Assembly (NCBI GenBank): GCA_023442635.1
Contig: JAEZYR010000005.1
Coordinates: 1-28,195, forward strand
Length of the DNA stretch: 28,195 bases
Source of the DNA: Bacillota bacterium
Lineage (GTDB): Bacteria; Bacillota; Clostridia; Saccharofermentanales; Fastidiosipilaceae
Direction of reading: 5' to 3'
Each line of letters opens with the position of its first letter. The stretch's first letter is position 1. A program made the translations under genes and the position numbers. This document shows positions 15,816-23,193 of this stretch, piece after piece. The notes under the pieces are model-generated. The model saw only the letters and a list, made by a program, of their open reading frames with translations, was not told the origin of the DNA and did not search any database.

Positions 15816-17492
15816 TTAACGCGCTAACTTAAAGCTGTCTTTAAGCGAGACAGCGCGATTAAAGATGAGATGATCTGGCTGGCTAGCTGTATCGAGTGTA
15901 AAGTAGCCCAAACGTAGAAATTGATAGCGGTCTTCGAGTTGGGCTTGAGCCAAAGCGGCTTCTAGTTTGGCCTCTGAACAGATGACAAGGCTGTTGGGAT
16001 TCAGCACGTCGAGATAATGCTGGTCGCCAGCGTCAGGATCATCTACTGTAAAGAGACGATCATAGAGGCGAACTTCGGCAGAAACCGCTGTGGCCTGATC
16101 TACCCAATGAATCGTGCCCTTGATGCGGCGCCCATCAGGCGTTTCACCTCCACGCGTAGCGGGATCATACTCCGCGAAGACTCTTACAACTTTGCCCTCC
16201 AGGTCCTTCTCGCAGCCTGTGCAACGAATGACGTAGGCATGTTTGAGGCGAACCTCATTGCCAGGGAAGAGACGGAAATATTTTTTGGGCGGATCTTCCA
16301 TGAAGTCATCTCGTTCGATCCAGAGACGCTGACTGAAACTGACCTCTCTTTGACCATCTTCTGGCCTTTCGGGATTGTTGTCGGCTAAAAAGCTTTCTTG
16401 CTTTTCCTCGGGATAGTTGGTAATGATGAGTTCGATGGGATCGACTACGGCCATCACGCGCTGGGCATTTTTGTTGAGTTCGTCGCGGAGGCAGTGCTCG
16501 AGGAAGGCGTAGTCGACGGTTCCAGGGACTTTGGAGACGCCTGTTTCGGTGATAAAACGCCTAATTGAGCTGGGCGTAAAACCGCGACGACGAAGGCCGC
16601 GGAGGGTTGGCATACGGGGATCATCCCAGCCAGCAACCAAGTTGTTTTCGACCAAGTAGCGCAGCTTTCGCTTGCTCATAACAGTGGCATTGATGCCGAG
16701 CCTAGCAAATTCGATCTGACGGGGGCGGCAGGGGACAGGGCAATTGGCAATAACCCAGTCGTAGAGCGGACGATGATCCTCGAATTCAATGCTGCAGAGC
16801 GAGTGGGTGATGCCCTCAAAAGCGTCTTCCAGCGGATGCGCAAAATCGTACATGGGATAAATCGGCCAAGCATCGCCTGTCACGTGGTGGGGTTGGTGAG
16901 AAATGCGATAAATGACGGGATCTCGCATGTTGATATTGCCCGAATTCATGTCGATCTTAGCGCGCAATGTATAGCGGCCATCGGGATGAATGCCACTGCG
17001 CATTTCTTCGAAAAGGCGCAGGTTCTCTTCTATGGGACGATTGCGCCAAGGACTCTCTTGACCTGGCTCGGTGAGTGTGCCGCGGCTCAGGCGGAGGGCT
17101 TCGGCATCCAATTCATCTACATAGGCCAAGCCCTTTTTGATCAAGGCAATGGCACATTCATACATGCGCTCAAAATAGGAAGACGCGAAGTAAAAGCGGT
17201 CTTCCCAATCATAGCCAAGCCAATGAATGTCTTCCTGGATAGCTTCAACGAAACTGCTGTCTTCCTTCGAAGGATTGGTGTCATCCATGCGCAAGTTGCA
17301 GAGACCGCCATAGGCTTCTGCCAGGCCAAAGTTAATCACGAGCGCCTTGGCATGACCGATATGCAAGAAGCCATTCGGTTCAGGTGGAAAGCGCGTGTGG
17401 AGGGTTTCGCCCTCATACTGACCACCGGGCGCCAGGTCTTCATCGATCAGTTGTGTTATGAAATTTTTGGGGCGGTTGAGCTCGCTAGCCAT
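15816..17492 (-). CDS. glnS: Glutaminyl-tRNA synthetase
   Basis: The enzyme charges tRNA-Gln directly with glutamine. The 558-residue class I protein has the HIGH motif at 44-47 (FLHIGHAKA) and KMSKS as VMSKRK near 271. It also has the GlnRS-specific catalytic wording RFPPEPNGFLH and DDTNPSKED, then the two anticodon-binding beta-barrels (about 345-550) that distinguish it from GluRS. RMDDTNP replaces the GluRS form RIEDTD, which confirms the specificity. The ATG has AAAAAGGAG upstream. It lies 74 bases after gltX on the same strand with no terminator, so a gltX-glnS operon is likely. Direct GlnRS is the minority solution in Firmicutes, most of which use GatCAB on Glu-tRNA-Gln. Confidence 0.96.
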   Translation of the reverse strand: MASELNRPKNFITQLIDEDLAPGGQYEGETLHTRFPPEPNGFLHIGHAKALVINFGLAEAYGGLCNLRMDDTNPSKEDSSFVEAIQEDIHWLGYDWEDRFYFASSYFERMYECAIALIKKGLAYVDELDAEALRLSRGTLTEPGQESPWRNRPIEENLRLFEEMRSGIHPDGRYTLRAKIDMNSGNINMRDPVIYRISHQPHHVTGDAWPIYPMYDFAHPLEDAFEGITHSLCSIEFEDHRPLYDWVIANCPVPCRPRQIEFARLGINATVMSKRKLRYLVENNLVAGWDDPRMPTLRGLRRRGFTPSSIRRFITETGVSKVPGTVDYAFLEHCLRDELNKNAQRVMAVVDPIELIITNYPEEKQESFLADNNPERPEDGQREVSFSQRLWIERDDFMEDPPKKYFRLFPGNEVRLKHAYVIRCTGCEKDLEGKVVRVFAEYDPATRGGETPDGRRIKGTIHWVDQATAVSAEVRLYDRLFTVDDPDAGDQHYLDVLNPNSLVICSEAKLEAALAQAQLEDRYQFLRLGYFTLDTASQPDHLIFNRAVSLKDSFKLAR

Positions 17493-17566
17493 GATATCTC
17501 CTTTTTGTTTATGGATTCTTGCGGATTCTATAGGCGAATCAAAAGAGCAAAAGCCGCTTGGCAGCT

Positions 17567-19042
17567 TTAGTTCAATTCTTTCTGTAGGCGCGTCAGAGCT
17601 TGCTGAAGGCGTTTTAGGCTCTCTTCTTTACCCAAGACCACAGCCAACTCACTGGCGCCACCAGGGGTGACCTCTAGACCACTCAGGGCGACGCGAAGCG
17701 GCCACATCACTTGACCATTTTTGAGTTCATGCGTCTGGGCAAAGTCTCGGCAGCAGGCATAAATGCCCTCGTGTGTCCAATCTTCCAAGCGATCGAGCAG
17801 CGGCGTGACTTGCTCAAGGACTTGTCGAGCTAGATCGGCCGTTGTTTTCATCTTGCGGTGCTCATAAAGGCCGAGATCATAGTCGCTGGTGACAGGATCC
17901 AAAAAAGCCAACTGCTCTTGGGCATCATTCAGACGCTCTAGACGAGGCTGAAGCATGCTGGCCAGTGTTTCTTCTTGCTGCTGGTCTAGATTTTGCCCAG
18001 CTAGATGCTTTGACCAGAAGGGGCGAAGGCGCTGAACGAGATCCGAGAGTGGCAGCTCTCGAATATAGTGGGCGTTAAACCAGGCCAACTTTTGGTAATC
18101 AAAAACAGATGGCGAGCGAGATAAGCCAGAAATGGTAAAGCCTTCTTCGAGGGCCTTTAATGAGAAAAACTCCTCTTGGCTATTGCTCGGCGCCCAGCCC
18201 AGCATGGCTAAATAATTCACAATGGCTTCTGGCAGATAGCCGTCGGCTACGAGGTCAGTAAATGAGGTAGCACCATGTCGCTTGGACAGCTTTTGACCGT
18301 CTGCCCCCAAGATCAAGGGAAGGTGGACAAAAGCGGGTACTTCATAACCTAGAGCCTCATAGAGCAAAACATACTTGGGGGTGGAGGACAGGTATTCAGA
18401 ACCGCGAACGATATGAGTGATGCGCATAGCATGGTCGTCCACGACGTTAGCAAAGTTGTAGGTGGGGTAGCCGTCGCTCTTGATCAAAATTTGATCTTCT
18501 AATTCAGCGTTTGGCACGGTGATGGTGCCATAGACAGCATCATCAAAGCTGGTCTCGCCCTCAAGCGGCATTTTTTGGCGGATAACGTAGGGCTCGCCAG
18601 CGTCTAAGCGTGCCTGGACTTCTTCGGGAGAGAGATTGCGACAATGACGATCATAACCTGGATGCTGACCTTCTTGGGGCTGCTCTCTCAGACTTTCGAG
18701 TCTCTCTTCGGAACAGAAACAATAGTAGGCATGCCCAGAGGCAACCAGCTGCTGAGCCACAGGTAAATAGATGCCCAGTCGCTCGCTCTGAACATAGGGA
18801 CCACAGTCACCAGGCTTGTCAGGACCTTCATCATGCTGCAGGCCACAAGCTTGCAAGGTCTCATAGATCCGCTCGACGGCGCCAGCCACTTGACGCTCTT
18901 GGTCGGTATCTTCTATGCGCAAAATAAAATCGCCACCGAGAGCCTTGGCAATTAAGTACTCATAAAGTGCTGTGCGTAAATTGCCCACATGCATAAAGCC
19001 CGTAGGGCTGGGGGCAAAACGAGTACGAGCACGCTTGGACAT
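17567..19042 (-). CDS. gltX: Glutamyl-tRNA synthetase
   Basis: The enzyme charges tRNA-Glu with glutamate. The 491-residue class I protein has APSPTGFMHVGN (HIGH variant at 18-21), RIEDTDQER, and the KMSKS loop KLSKRHG at 251-257. A cysteine/histidine cluster at 108-134 (YCFCSEE ... YDRHCRN) fits the SWIM/zinc-type insertion of many bacterial GluRS. The alpha-helical anticodon-binding domain forms the C-terminal third. The ATG has a near-perfect GAGGAGGT upstream. glnS follows on the same strand, so this GluRS need not mischarge tRNA-Gln and is probably of the discriminating kind (inference). Confidence 0.97.
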   Translation of the reverse strand: MSKRARTRFAPSPTGFMHVGNLRTALYEYLIAKALGGDFILRIEDTDQERQVAGAVERIYETLQACGLQHDEGPDKPGDCGPYVQSERLGIYLPVAQQLVASGHAYYCFCSEERLESLREQPQEGQHPGYDRHCRNLSPEEVQARLDAGEPYVIRQKMPLEGETSFDDAVYGTITVPNAELEDQILIKSDGYPTYNFANVVDDHAMRITHIVRGSEYLSSTPKYVLLYEALGYEVPAFVHLPLILGADGQKLSKRHGATSFTDLVADGYLPEAIVNYLAMLGWAPSNSQEEFFSLKALEEGFTISGLSRSPSVFDYQKLAWFNAHYIRELPLSDLVQRLRPFWSKHLAGQNLDQQQEETLASMLQPRLERLNDAQEQLAFLDPVTSDYDLGLYEHRKMKTTADLARQVLEQVTPLLDRLEDWTHEGIYACCRDFAQTHELKNGQVMWPLRVALSGLEVTPGGASELAVVLGKEESLKRLQQALTRLQKELN

Positions 19043-19186
19043 GAACCTACCTCCTCAAGTCTTAGCAGTCATCAAATCGACAGAGCAACTCAAACATAGG
19101 CAGTATATACTAAAGCGATCCAATAGACGGCTTTTGGGGCTTCGATGAGAGGCTTGACGAGCTAAATAGAGGTCATGAAATTGGCC

Positions 19187-19205
19187 AAGGGGGTTGCGAA
19201 GTATT
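19187..19205 (+). promoter_or_regulatory. Ribosome site and start region of the DUF5685 gene
   Basis: AAGGGGG (19187-19193) directly abuts the TTG at 19194, too close for normal initiation. An in-frame TGA at 19176 rules out any start further upstream than 19179. The only other start-like codon near is ATT at 19203, nine bases after the ribosome site, where the family N-terminus (roughly M-F-G-Y, here I-Y-G-Y) would begin. Confidence 0.5.
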
Positions 19206-20228
19206 TACGGCTACATTCGTCCGTTTAAGCCAGAACTCAAATTCAAAGAGTTCGCCCAATATCGGGCTTGCTACTGCGGTCTGTGCATGGCGCTCAAACG
19301 CCGCTATGGACAATTGAGCCGCTTGCTGGTCAGTTATGACCTCAGCTTTTTTGTGCTGGTTCTAGCTGCACTTTTGGATGAGGATATTCCGCTAGAGTCT
19401 GCTCGCTGCGTGGTGCAAGCTTTTCGCGATAAGCCAATTGCGGCGGAGCATGCCTTGCTTGACTTTGCGGCTGACCTTTCTGTCCTCCTTTTTGCTCAGA
19501 AATATCAGGATGATCGTCAAGATGGGGAGCTGAATTGGCGACGTCGGGCTTTCGGGCAGTTATTAGCTCAGGCAAGGCGTAAGGCTCAGCTTGCACAAGT
19601 CAGTTTGCATGCACAATTAGCGGAAAAATGCTCGGCGATTCAAAGCCTTGAAGCGAACGCGAAAAAACAGCAGGGGTGTTTTGAGGGGCAGACTTGTGGA
19701 AAAAATGTAAGTTCCGTTGATTCTATGACTTTGGCTCAGCCTGGCGAGCTAGCTGCACAATTATTTGGCGAAGCGCTCTGGCTAGCTGCTGAGCAGGCCA
19801 GGGAGCGCTTTGTCATACGAGCCTTCAATCGCGAAGAAGCCCAAGCTTGGAAGACTGGATGGGTGGCTTTGGGCGCTTGGATTTACCTGATAGATGCCTT
19901 AGATGACGAAGCCAAAGACCAACAACACCAACGCTATAATGCATTGCCTTATTTGTCTAAGACAGCCTTCCACCAGCCGGAAGAAAGAGCTCGTCAGCAA
20001 GAAATAGCAGAAGATTTGCATCATCAGGCCAAGGAGGCTTGGCCCTGGCGCAGTTTAGACAGCGTTCAAGCCTACCAGATCTTAGTGCTTTTGGAACATC
20101 GGATGAGTCAAGCTTTTTCAACCTTGCCTTATCGCCGTTACGAAAGCCTCATAGCCAATATTATCCAATTGGGTTTAGCCGATGTGCGAGAACGTGTTAT
20201 GGCCAGGCAGAGCTTGCCCAAAACCTAG
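19194..20228 (+). CDS. DUF5685 family protein, possibly isoprenoid-synthase-like
   Basis: Function unknown. The N-terminus (YGYIRPFKPELKFKEF) and the CYCGLC cysteine cluster (Cys26, 28, 31) match the clostridial DUF5685 family as I remember it. The protein is predicted mostly alpha-helical, 344 residues, with no signal peptide or clear membrane span. Two aspartate clusters stand out: KYQDDRQDGE (Asp106, 107, 110) and YLIDALDDEAKD followed by QRYNALPYL (Asp234-242). Their wording and ~130-residue spacing resemble the two Mg-pyrophosphate motifs of squalene/phytoene synthases (R/DDxxD, then NxxxDxxxD followed by GRxYLP). A polar insertion at about 150-190 looks unstructured. The start is TTG 19194 or ATT 19203; see the separate entry. 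A J-protein gene follows after 74 bases. Confidence 0.82.
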   Translation: MRSIYGYIRPFKPELKFKEFAQYRACYCGLCMALKRRYGQLSRLLVSYDLSFFVLVLAALLDEDIPLESARCVVQAFRDKPIAAEHALLDFAADLSVLLFAQKYQDDRQDGELNWRRRAFGQLLAQARRKAQLAQVSLHAQLAEKCSAIQSLEANAKKQQGCFEGQTCGKNVSSVDSMTLAQPGELAAQLFGEALWLAAEQARERFVIRAFNREEAQAWKTGWVALGAWIYLIDALDDEAKDQQHQRYNALPYLSKTAFHQPEERARQQEIAEDLHHQAKEAWPWRSLDSVQAYQILVLLEHRMSQAFSTLPYRRYESLIANIIQLGLADVRERVMARQSLPKT

Positions 20229-20269
20229 TGGCCTAGGCGTAGATGCTTCAAAAGCGTGCTGTGAGCTCA

Positions 20270-20278
20270 TGCTAGAAT
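20270..20278 (+). promoter_or_regulatory. Candidate extended -10 promoter of the J-protein gene
   Basis: TGCTAGAAT is an extended -10 (TGn plus TAGAAT) 24 bases before the ATG. No good -35 is seen, which extended -10 promoters can tolerate. The gene could also be read through from DUF5685. Confidence 0.35.
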
Positions 20279-20302
20279 AAAGCCATTTGAGGAGGTCGCT
20301 TG

Positions 20303-20749
20303 ATGGATAATCCGTATGAGGTTTTGGGCATTAGCCCGCAGGCTACACCCGAAGAAATCAGACGAGCCTATCGCTCCTTAGTTAAAAAGTATCATCCTGA
20401 CCAATTTCAAGACAGCACAGCCAAAGAATTGGCTGAGCAGCGCATGATTGTCATCAACCAGGCCTATGATCAACTGACGCGCGGTGCCAACGCGCATCAG
20501 GGTGGCGCGCAGAATCCTTATCAACATCAGCAGGCCAGGCAGCAGCAAAGCTGGCAACAGGCCTGGCAAGAACAGCAAGCTTGGCAGCGGCAACAGCAGT
20601 TTCGACAAAATTGGCAACAGGGCTATAACCCTTATCGCAATACCTGGGGCAGGCCCCAGCCCTCGAGCTGCTGGGAGCAGTTGGCCTGCCTTTGCTGTGC
20701 AGACAGCTGCTGTGAGTGCCTAGGCGGCGACCTGATATCCTGTTGCTGA
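20303..20749 (+). CDS. J-domain protein with Gln/Trp-rich linker and nine-cysteine tail
   Basis: The N-terminal J-domain (about 1-62) is complete, with the DnaK-activating HPD at 31-33 (KKYHPDQF) and helix IV ending VINQAYDQLT. It lacks the zinc and substrate domains of DnaJ itself. Residues about 70-115 are Gln, Trp, Asn and Tyr-rich with loose QQxWQQ repeats. The last 26 residues hold nine cysteines (123, 129, 131, 132, 136, 137, 139, 147, 148) in the pattern CCADSCCECLGGDL. This may bind a metal or cluster or form disulfides; from memory this CECxGGDL tail recurs in clostridial J-proteins. The ATG at 20303 has GGAGG (20291-20295) at seven bases and is preferred to the TTG three bases earlier. 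The next gene starts one base after this stop. Confidence 0.88.
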   Translation: MDNPYEVLGISPQATPEEIRRAYRSLVKKYHPDQFQDSTAKELAEQRMIVINQAYDQLTRGANAHQGGAQNPYQHQQARQQQSWQQAWQEQQAWQRQQQFRQNWQQGYNPYRNTWGRPQPSSCWEQLACLCCADSCCECLGGDLISCC

Positions 20750-20750
20750 T

Positions 20751-21299
20751 ATGACTTCTGCTCGGATTCTCAGCCGCTCAGCTATCCTATCAGCCCTTTT
20801 GGTCATCTTATTGCTTTTAGAGGGTGGTCAGAATCGTTTCAGCCTTTTGCTCTATGGCCTATGTTCTCTGTTGATGATGGCGGCTGTCATTCTCTTTGGG
20901 CGACGACGGGCGTTGGGCATCTTTGGGGTCAGTAGTTTGCTCACCTTGCTTTTATTAGGACCCTGGCGCAGTTTGGGCTTTTTTTTCATCGCGGGTCCTT
21001 ATCCCATATGGAAGGCAAAAGTTGAGTCAGGCCTTTTTTGGGCCAAAAAAGGCAGGGTATGGGTTGGCAAAATAATCTATGCCTTACTTAGTCTTGCTAT
21101 CTTTGCCTTTTTTATTCACCTAGGCCAGTATTTTCAATTTCTCCCTTTCCCCATAGCAGGGAATCATTTTTTGGCCAAAATTTACGCTTTCTGGCCACTT
21201 TTCTATCTCATTTTTTTTGTACTGTACGATTACCTACTGACTTGCAGCCTGCCTTGGCTCATGGCGATGCTAAGGCGAGTGGGATGGCTTTCAGCCTAA
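20751..21299 (+). CDS. Polytopic membrane protein, possibly ECF S-component-like
   Basis: A 182-residue integral membrane protein with hydrophobic segments at about 10-24, 31-50, 54-70, 72-86, 108-127 and 145-168. The start (SRSAILSALLVILLLLE) and the GPYPIWKAKVES turn resemble small clostridial membrane proteins with a YPILK motif that are distantly like substrate-binding (S) components of ECF transporters. That link is from memory and weak. No catalytic motif is seen. The ATG begins one base after the J-protein stop, so translation is almost certainly coupled and the two products are likely to work together. No ribosome site of its own is clear. Confidence 0.72.
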   Translation: MTSARILSRSAILSALLVILLLLEGGQNRFSLLLYGLCSLLMMAAVILFGRRRALGIFGVSSLLTLLLLGPWRSLGFFFIAGPYPIWKAKVESGLFWAKKGRVWVGKIIYALLSLAIFAFFIHLGQYFQFLPFPIAGNHFLAKIYAFWPLFYLIFFVLYDYLLTCSLPWLMAMLRRVGWLSA

Positions 21300-21397
21300 A
21301 GCTAGCCCAAAGCTTGACTGCCTAAATCCACTTTAGGTGTCTGAAAGCTCAGTTTCGCTAGGCAAAGACAAGGAGAGGTATTTCGGGGCTGGTGAGC

Positions 21398-23026
21398 TTA
21401 TTTTCTGATGGGCCAGGCTGGCTTTTGTCCCTTTCGCAAGCGGTAAAAAAAGTGGAGGCAACGTCCCAATAGCAGCAAGAAAAAGACAATTGACAGGCCA
21501 AGAATGCTTCGGGCAAGCAAGGGATAGAGCTGGATTTGTTGCTGCAATTGCTTGAGCCAGGACTGGGGTGAGGGCTTGCCAGCGGCCTTGAGCGGTACAC
21601 TGATGACCAGGCCATTGCGAAAGACGATACGCAGTTTCCCAAGAATGCCTTGATCTATTTCATTACGCTTGCTGCGATCATGGCGATTGTACAGCTGAAC
21701 CTTTTGCTCGAGCACACTGTCTTCTGTTTTGCTCGAAACGATGTTGAGATCACTAGTGGCTACGAGCGATATATTTTCTTCCTGCTTTTTTTGAGCTTCA
21801 GCAATCACTTGGCCTTTGATGAGCCAAGGGCGTATTTCAAAAGACTTGTGAATGAAATCCTCGAGTTGAAGGGCATCTTGCAAGGCTGAGTCTTCTGGGC
21901 TAATGGGGATATGCCGATTCTCAAAGTGGAGCAAAAGTGTGTGGGCTACTTGGGGAGCTGGATTGTCGAATAAAAAACAAAACTCAGCCTGCCCGAGTTG
22001 CATACTGTAACAAGCACCCAACAGACGATCAAAGTAAGGCCATGCAAAGGCTGAGCGATTGCGGAAATGCAGGTGTTGCTGTGCCCGATATAACCTGCGG
22101 TCTCGGGTCTGCAAGATATTCAGAATTTTGGCTTCTTTGCGACAGTGACTGGCTAGCAGGGCAAGATTTTGGCTGCTGTTGCGGCAGAGCAACCAAGCAT
22201 AGCGATCAGCTTGGCCTATTTTGCGGATCTGTTTGCGATAGGGGATGGAATCGTCGAGATCTGAGTTGGGAGCAGCAGGATCCTCAGGTGACTTTTGAAC
22301 GGATAGTTCAATCTTGTCCTGTTCAAAACGCTTAGCAAAGGCCAGAAGAATCTGCGCTGCTTCTTCGAGACTAGGCGCCATTGAATCTAAAAGGGCATAG
22401 GTGGCCAGGCTATCTTGTTCCAATAAAAGCGCATGGAGCAAATACTCCAAATGGTAGCGTTGGCCGACCTGCAAATAAGGACTGTGTTCGCGGACAGAAG
22501 GTTGTTTCTGCCACTGCAGAAGCTTGTTTTGGCGCTCTTGAGTGAGTAGAGCTTGTCTGTAGCCAAGAGCTCGCTGGGTTAGCAAGAAGCTCTGATCGAG
22601 CGGATGGTGGTCGACAAACCAAAGGGCGAGTAGAAGATTTAAGCTCAGTGGGCTAGTGTAGAGCTCTTCAGAAGCTTGGCTGATCAGGCAAGAATCTTGC
22701 CAGTTTGCAAGGGCTATCAAATGCTGGCTTTGCAAACGGCCTTGAAGCTCGCCAGGTAGATCTAACAGGTGCACAGATGGCGCATGAGCAGAGCTGAATT
22801 CCGTTGGCATTACCGCCTGGCTGGGGTGGGTTTGAGGCGCCGCTTTGGGCGGACTTTTGAGTCTGTATGGTGTCGGATGCATAGCAGAATGGCTCTCGTG
22901 AACGGCTTTGGCTTGGACGTATAAAATAGAAGGTTGAAAAAAAGAGCCCAGGCTTAGCGTCAAGACCAACAGAAAAGTCAGAACCCAGAAACGAAGAGAC
23001 GAAGATGTAGAGGGGGACGCGGCCAA
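21398..23026 (-). CDS. Membrane-anchored D-Ala-D-Ala carboxypeptidase homologue without catalytic motifs
   Basis: The 542-residue protein has a signal/anchor sequence (about 11-36), a Pro/His/Ser-rich linker, a domain at about 105-370, a small beta domain (about 395-482) and a C-terminal transmembrane helix (about 505-527) with a basic tail. This is the layout of PBP5/DacA-type S11 carboxypeptidases, and the order of secondary-structure landmarks fits. But SxxK is replaced (YTSPLSLNLLLAL, Leu-Ser-Leu-Asn at 127-130), SxN reads Gln-Asp-Ser (204-206, LLLEQDSLATYAL), and KTG reads Leu-Leu-Gly (335-337). It should not cut peptidoglycan; it may bind wall peptides or a synthase. The TTG at 23026 is chosen because AAAGGAG lies 12 bases upstream on the minus strand and the signal sequence follows. 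The longer open frame to 23413 runs into galT on the other strand. S11 kinship is inference. Confidence 0.68.
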   Translation of the reverse strand: MAASPSTSSSLRFWVLTFLLVLTLSLGSFFQPSILYVQAKAVHESHSAMHPTPYRLKSPPKAAPQTHPSQAVMPTEFSSAHAPSVHLLDLPGELQGRLQSQHLIALANWQDSCLISQASEELYTSPLSLNLLLALWFVDHHPLDQSFLLTQRALGYRQALLTQERQNKLLQWQKQPSVREHSPYLQVGQRYHLEYLLHALLLEQDSLATYALLDSMAPSLEEAAQILLAFAKRFEQDKIELSVQKSPEDPAAPNSDLDDSIPYRKQIRKIGQADRYAWLLCRNSSQNLALLASHCRKEAKILNILQTRDRRLYRAQQHLHFRNRSAFAWPYFDRLLGACYSMQLGQAEFCFLFDNPAPQVAHTLLLHFENRHIPISPEDSALQDALQLEDFIHKSFEIRPWLIKGQVIAEAQKKQEENISLVATSDLNIVSSKTEDSVLEQKVQLYNRHDRSKRNEIDQGILGKLRIVFRNGLVISVPLKAAGKPSPQSWLKQLQQQIQLYPLLARSILGLSIVFFLLLLGRCLHFFYRLRKGQKPAWPIRK

Positions 23027-23193
23027 AATAAAGGGTGGCTCCTTTCTGTAAAGGTGAATTAAAATAACGAAGTGTGAACAGAGACGTATCCCTTTGTTCT
23101 CGAACACCTTTATACTAGGGTACAGCAGAATGCCAGGCTCTATTATCAACAAGTATACGTGAGTATGGGTATAGCTTGCGCAAGGGAGGAAAT

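Noticed and set aside
21321..21337. Hairpin CCTAAA-TCCAC-TTTAGG between converging genes
   Set aside because: Six AT-rich pairs and no T run; too weak for a terminator.
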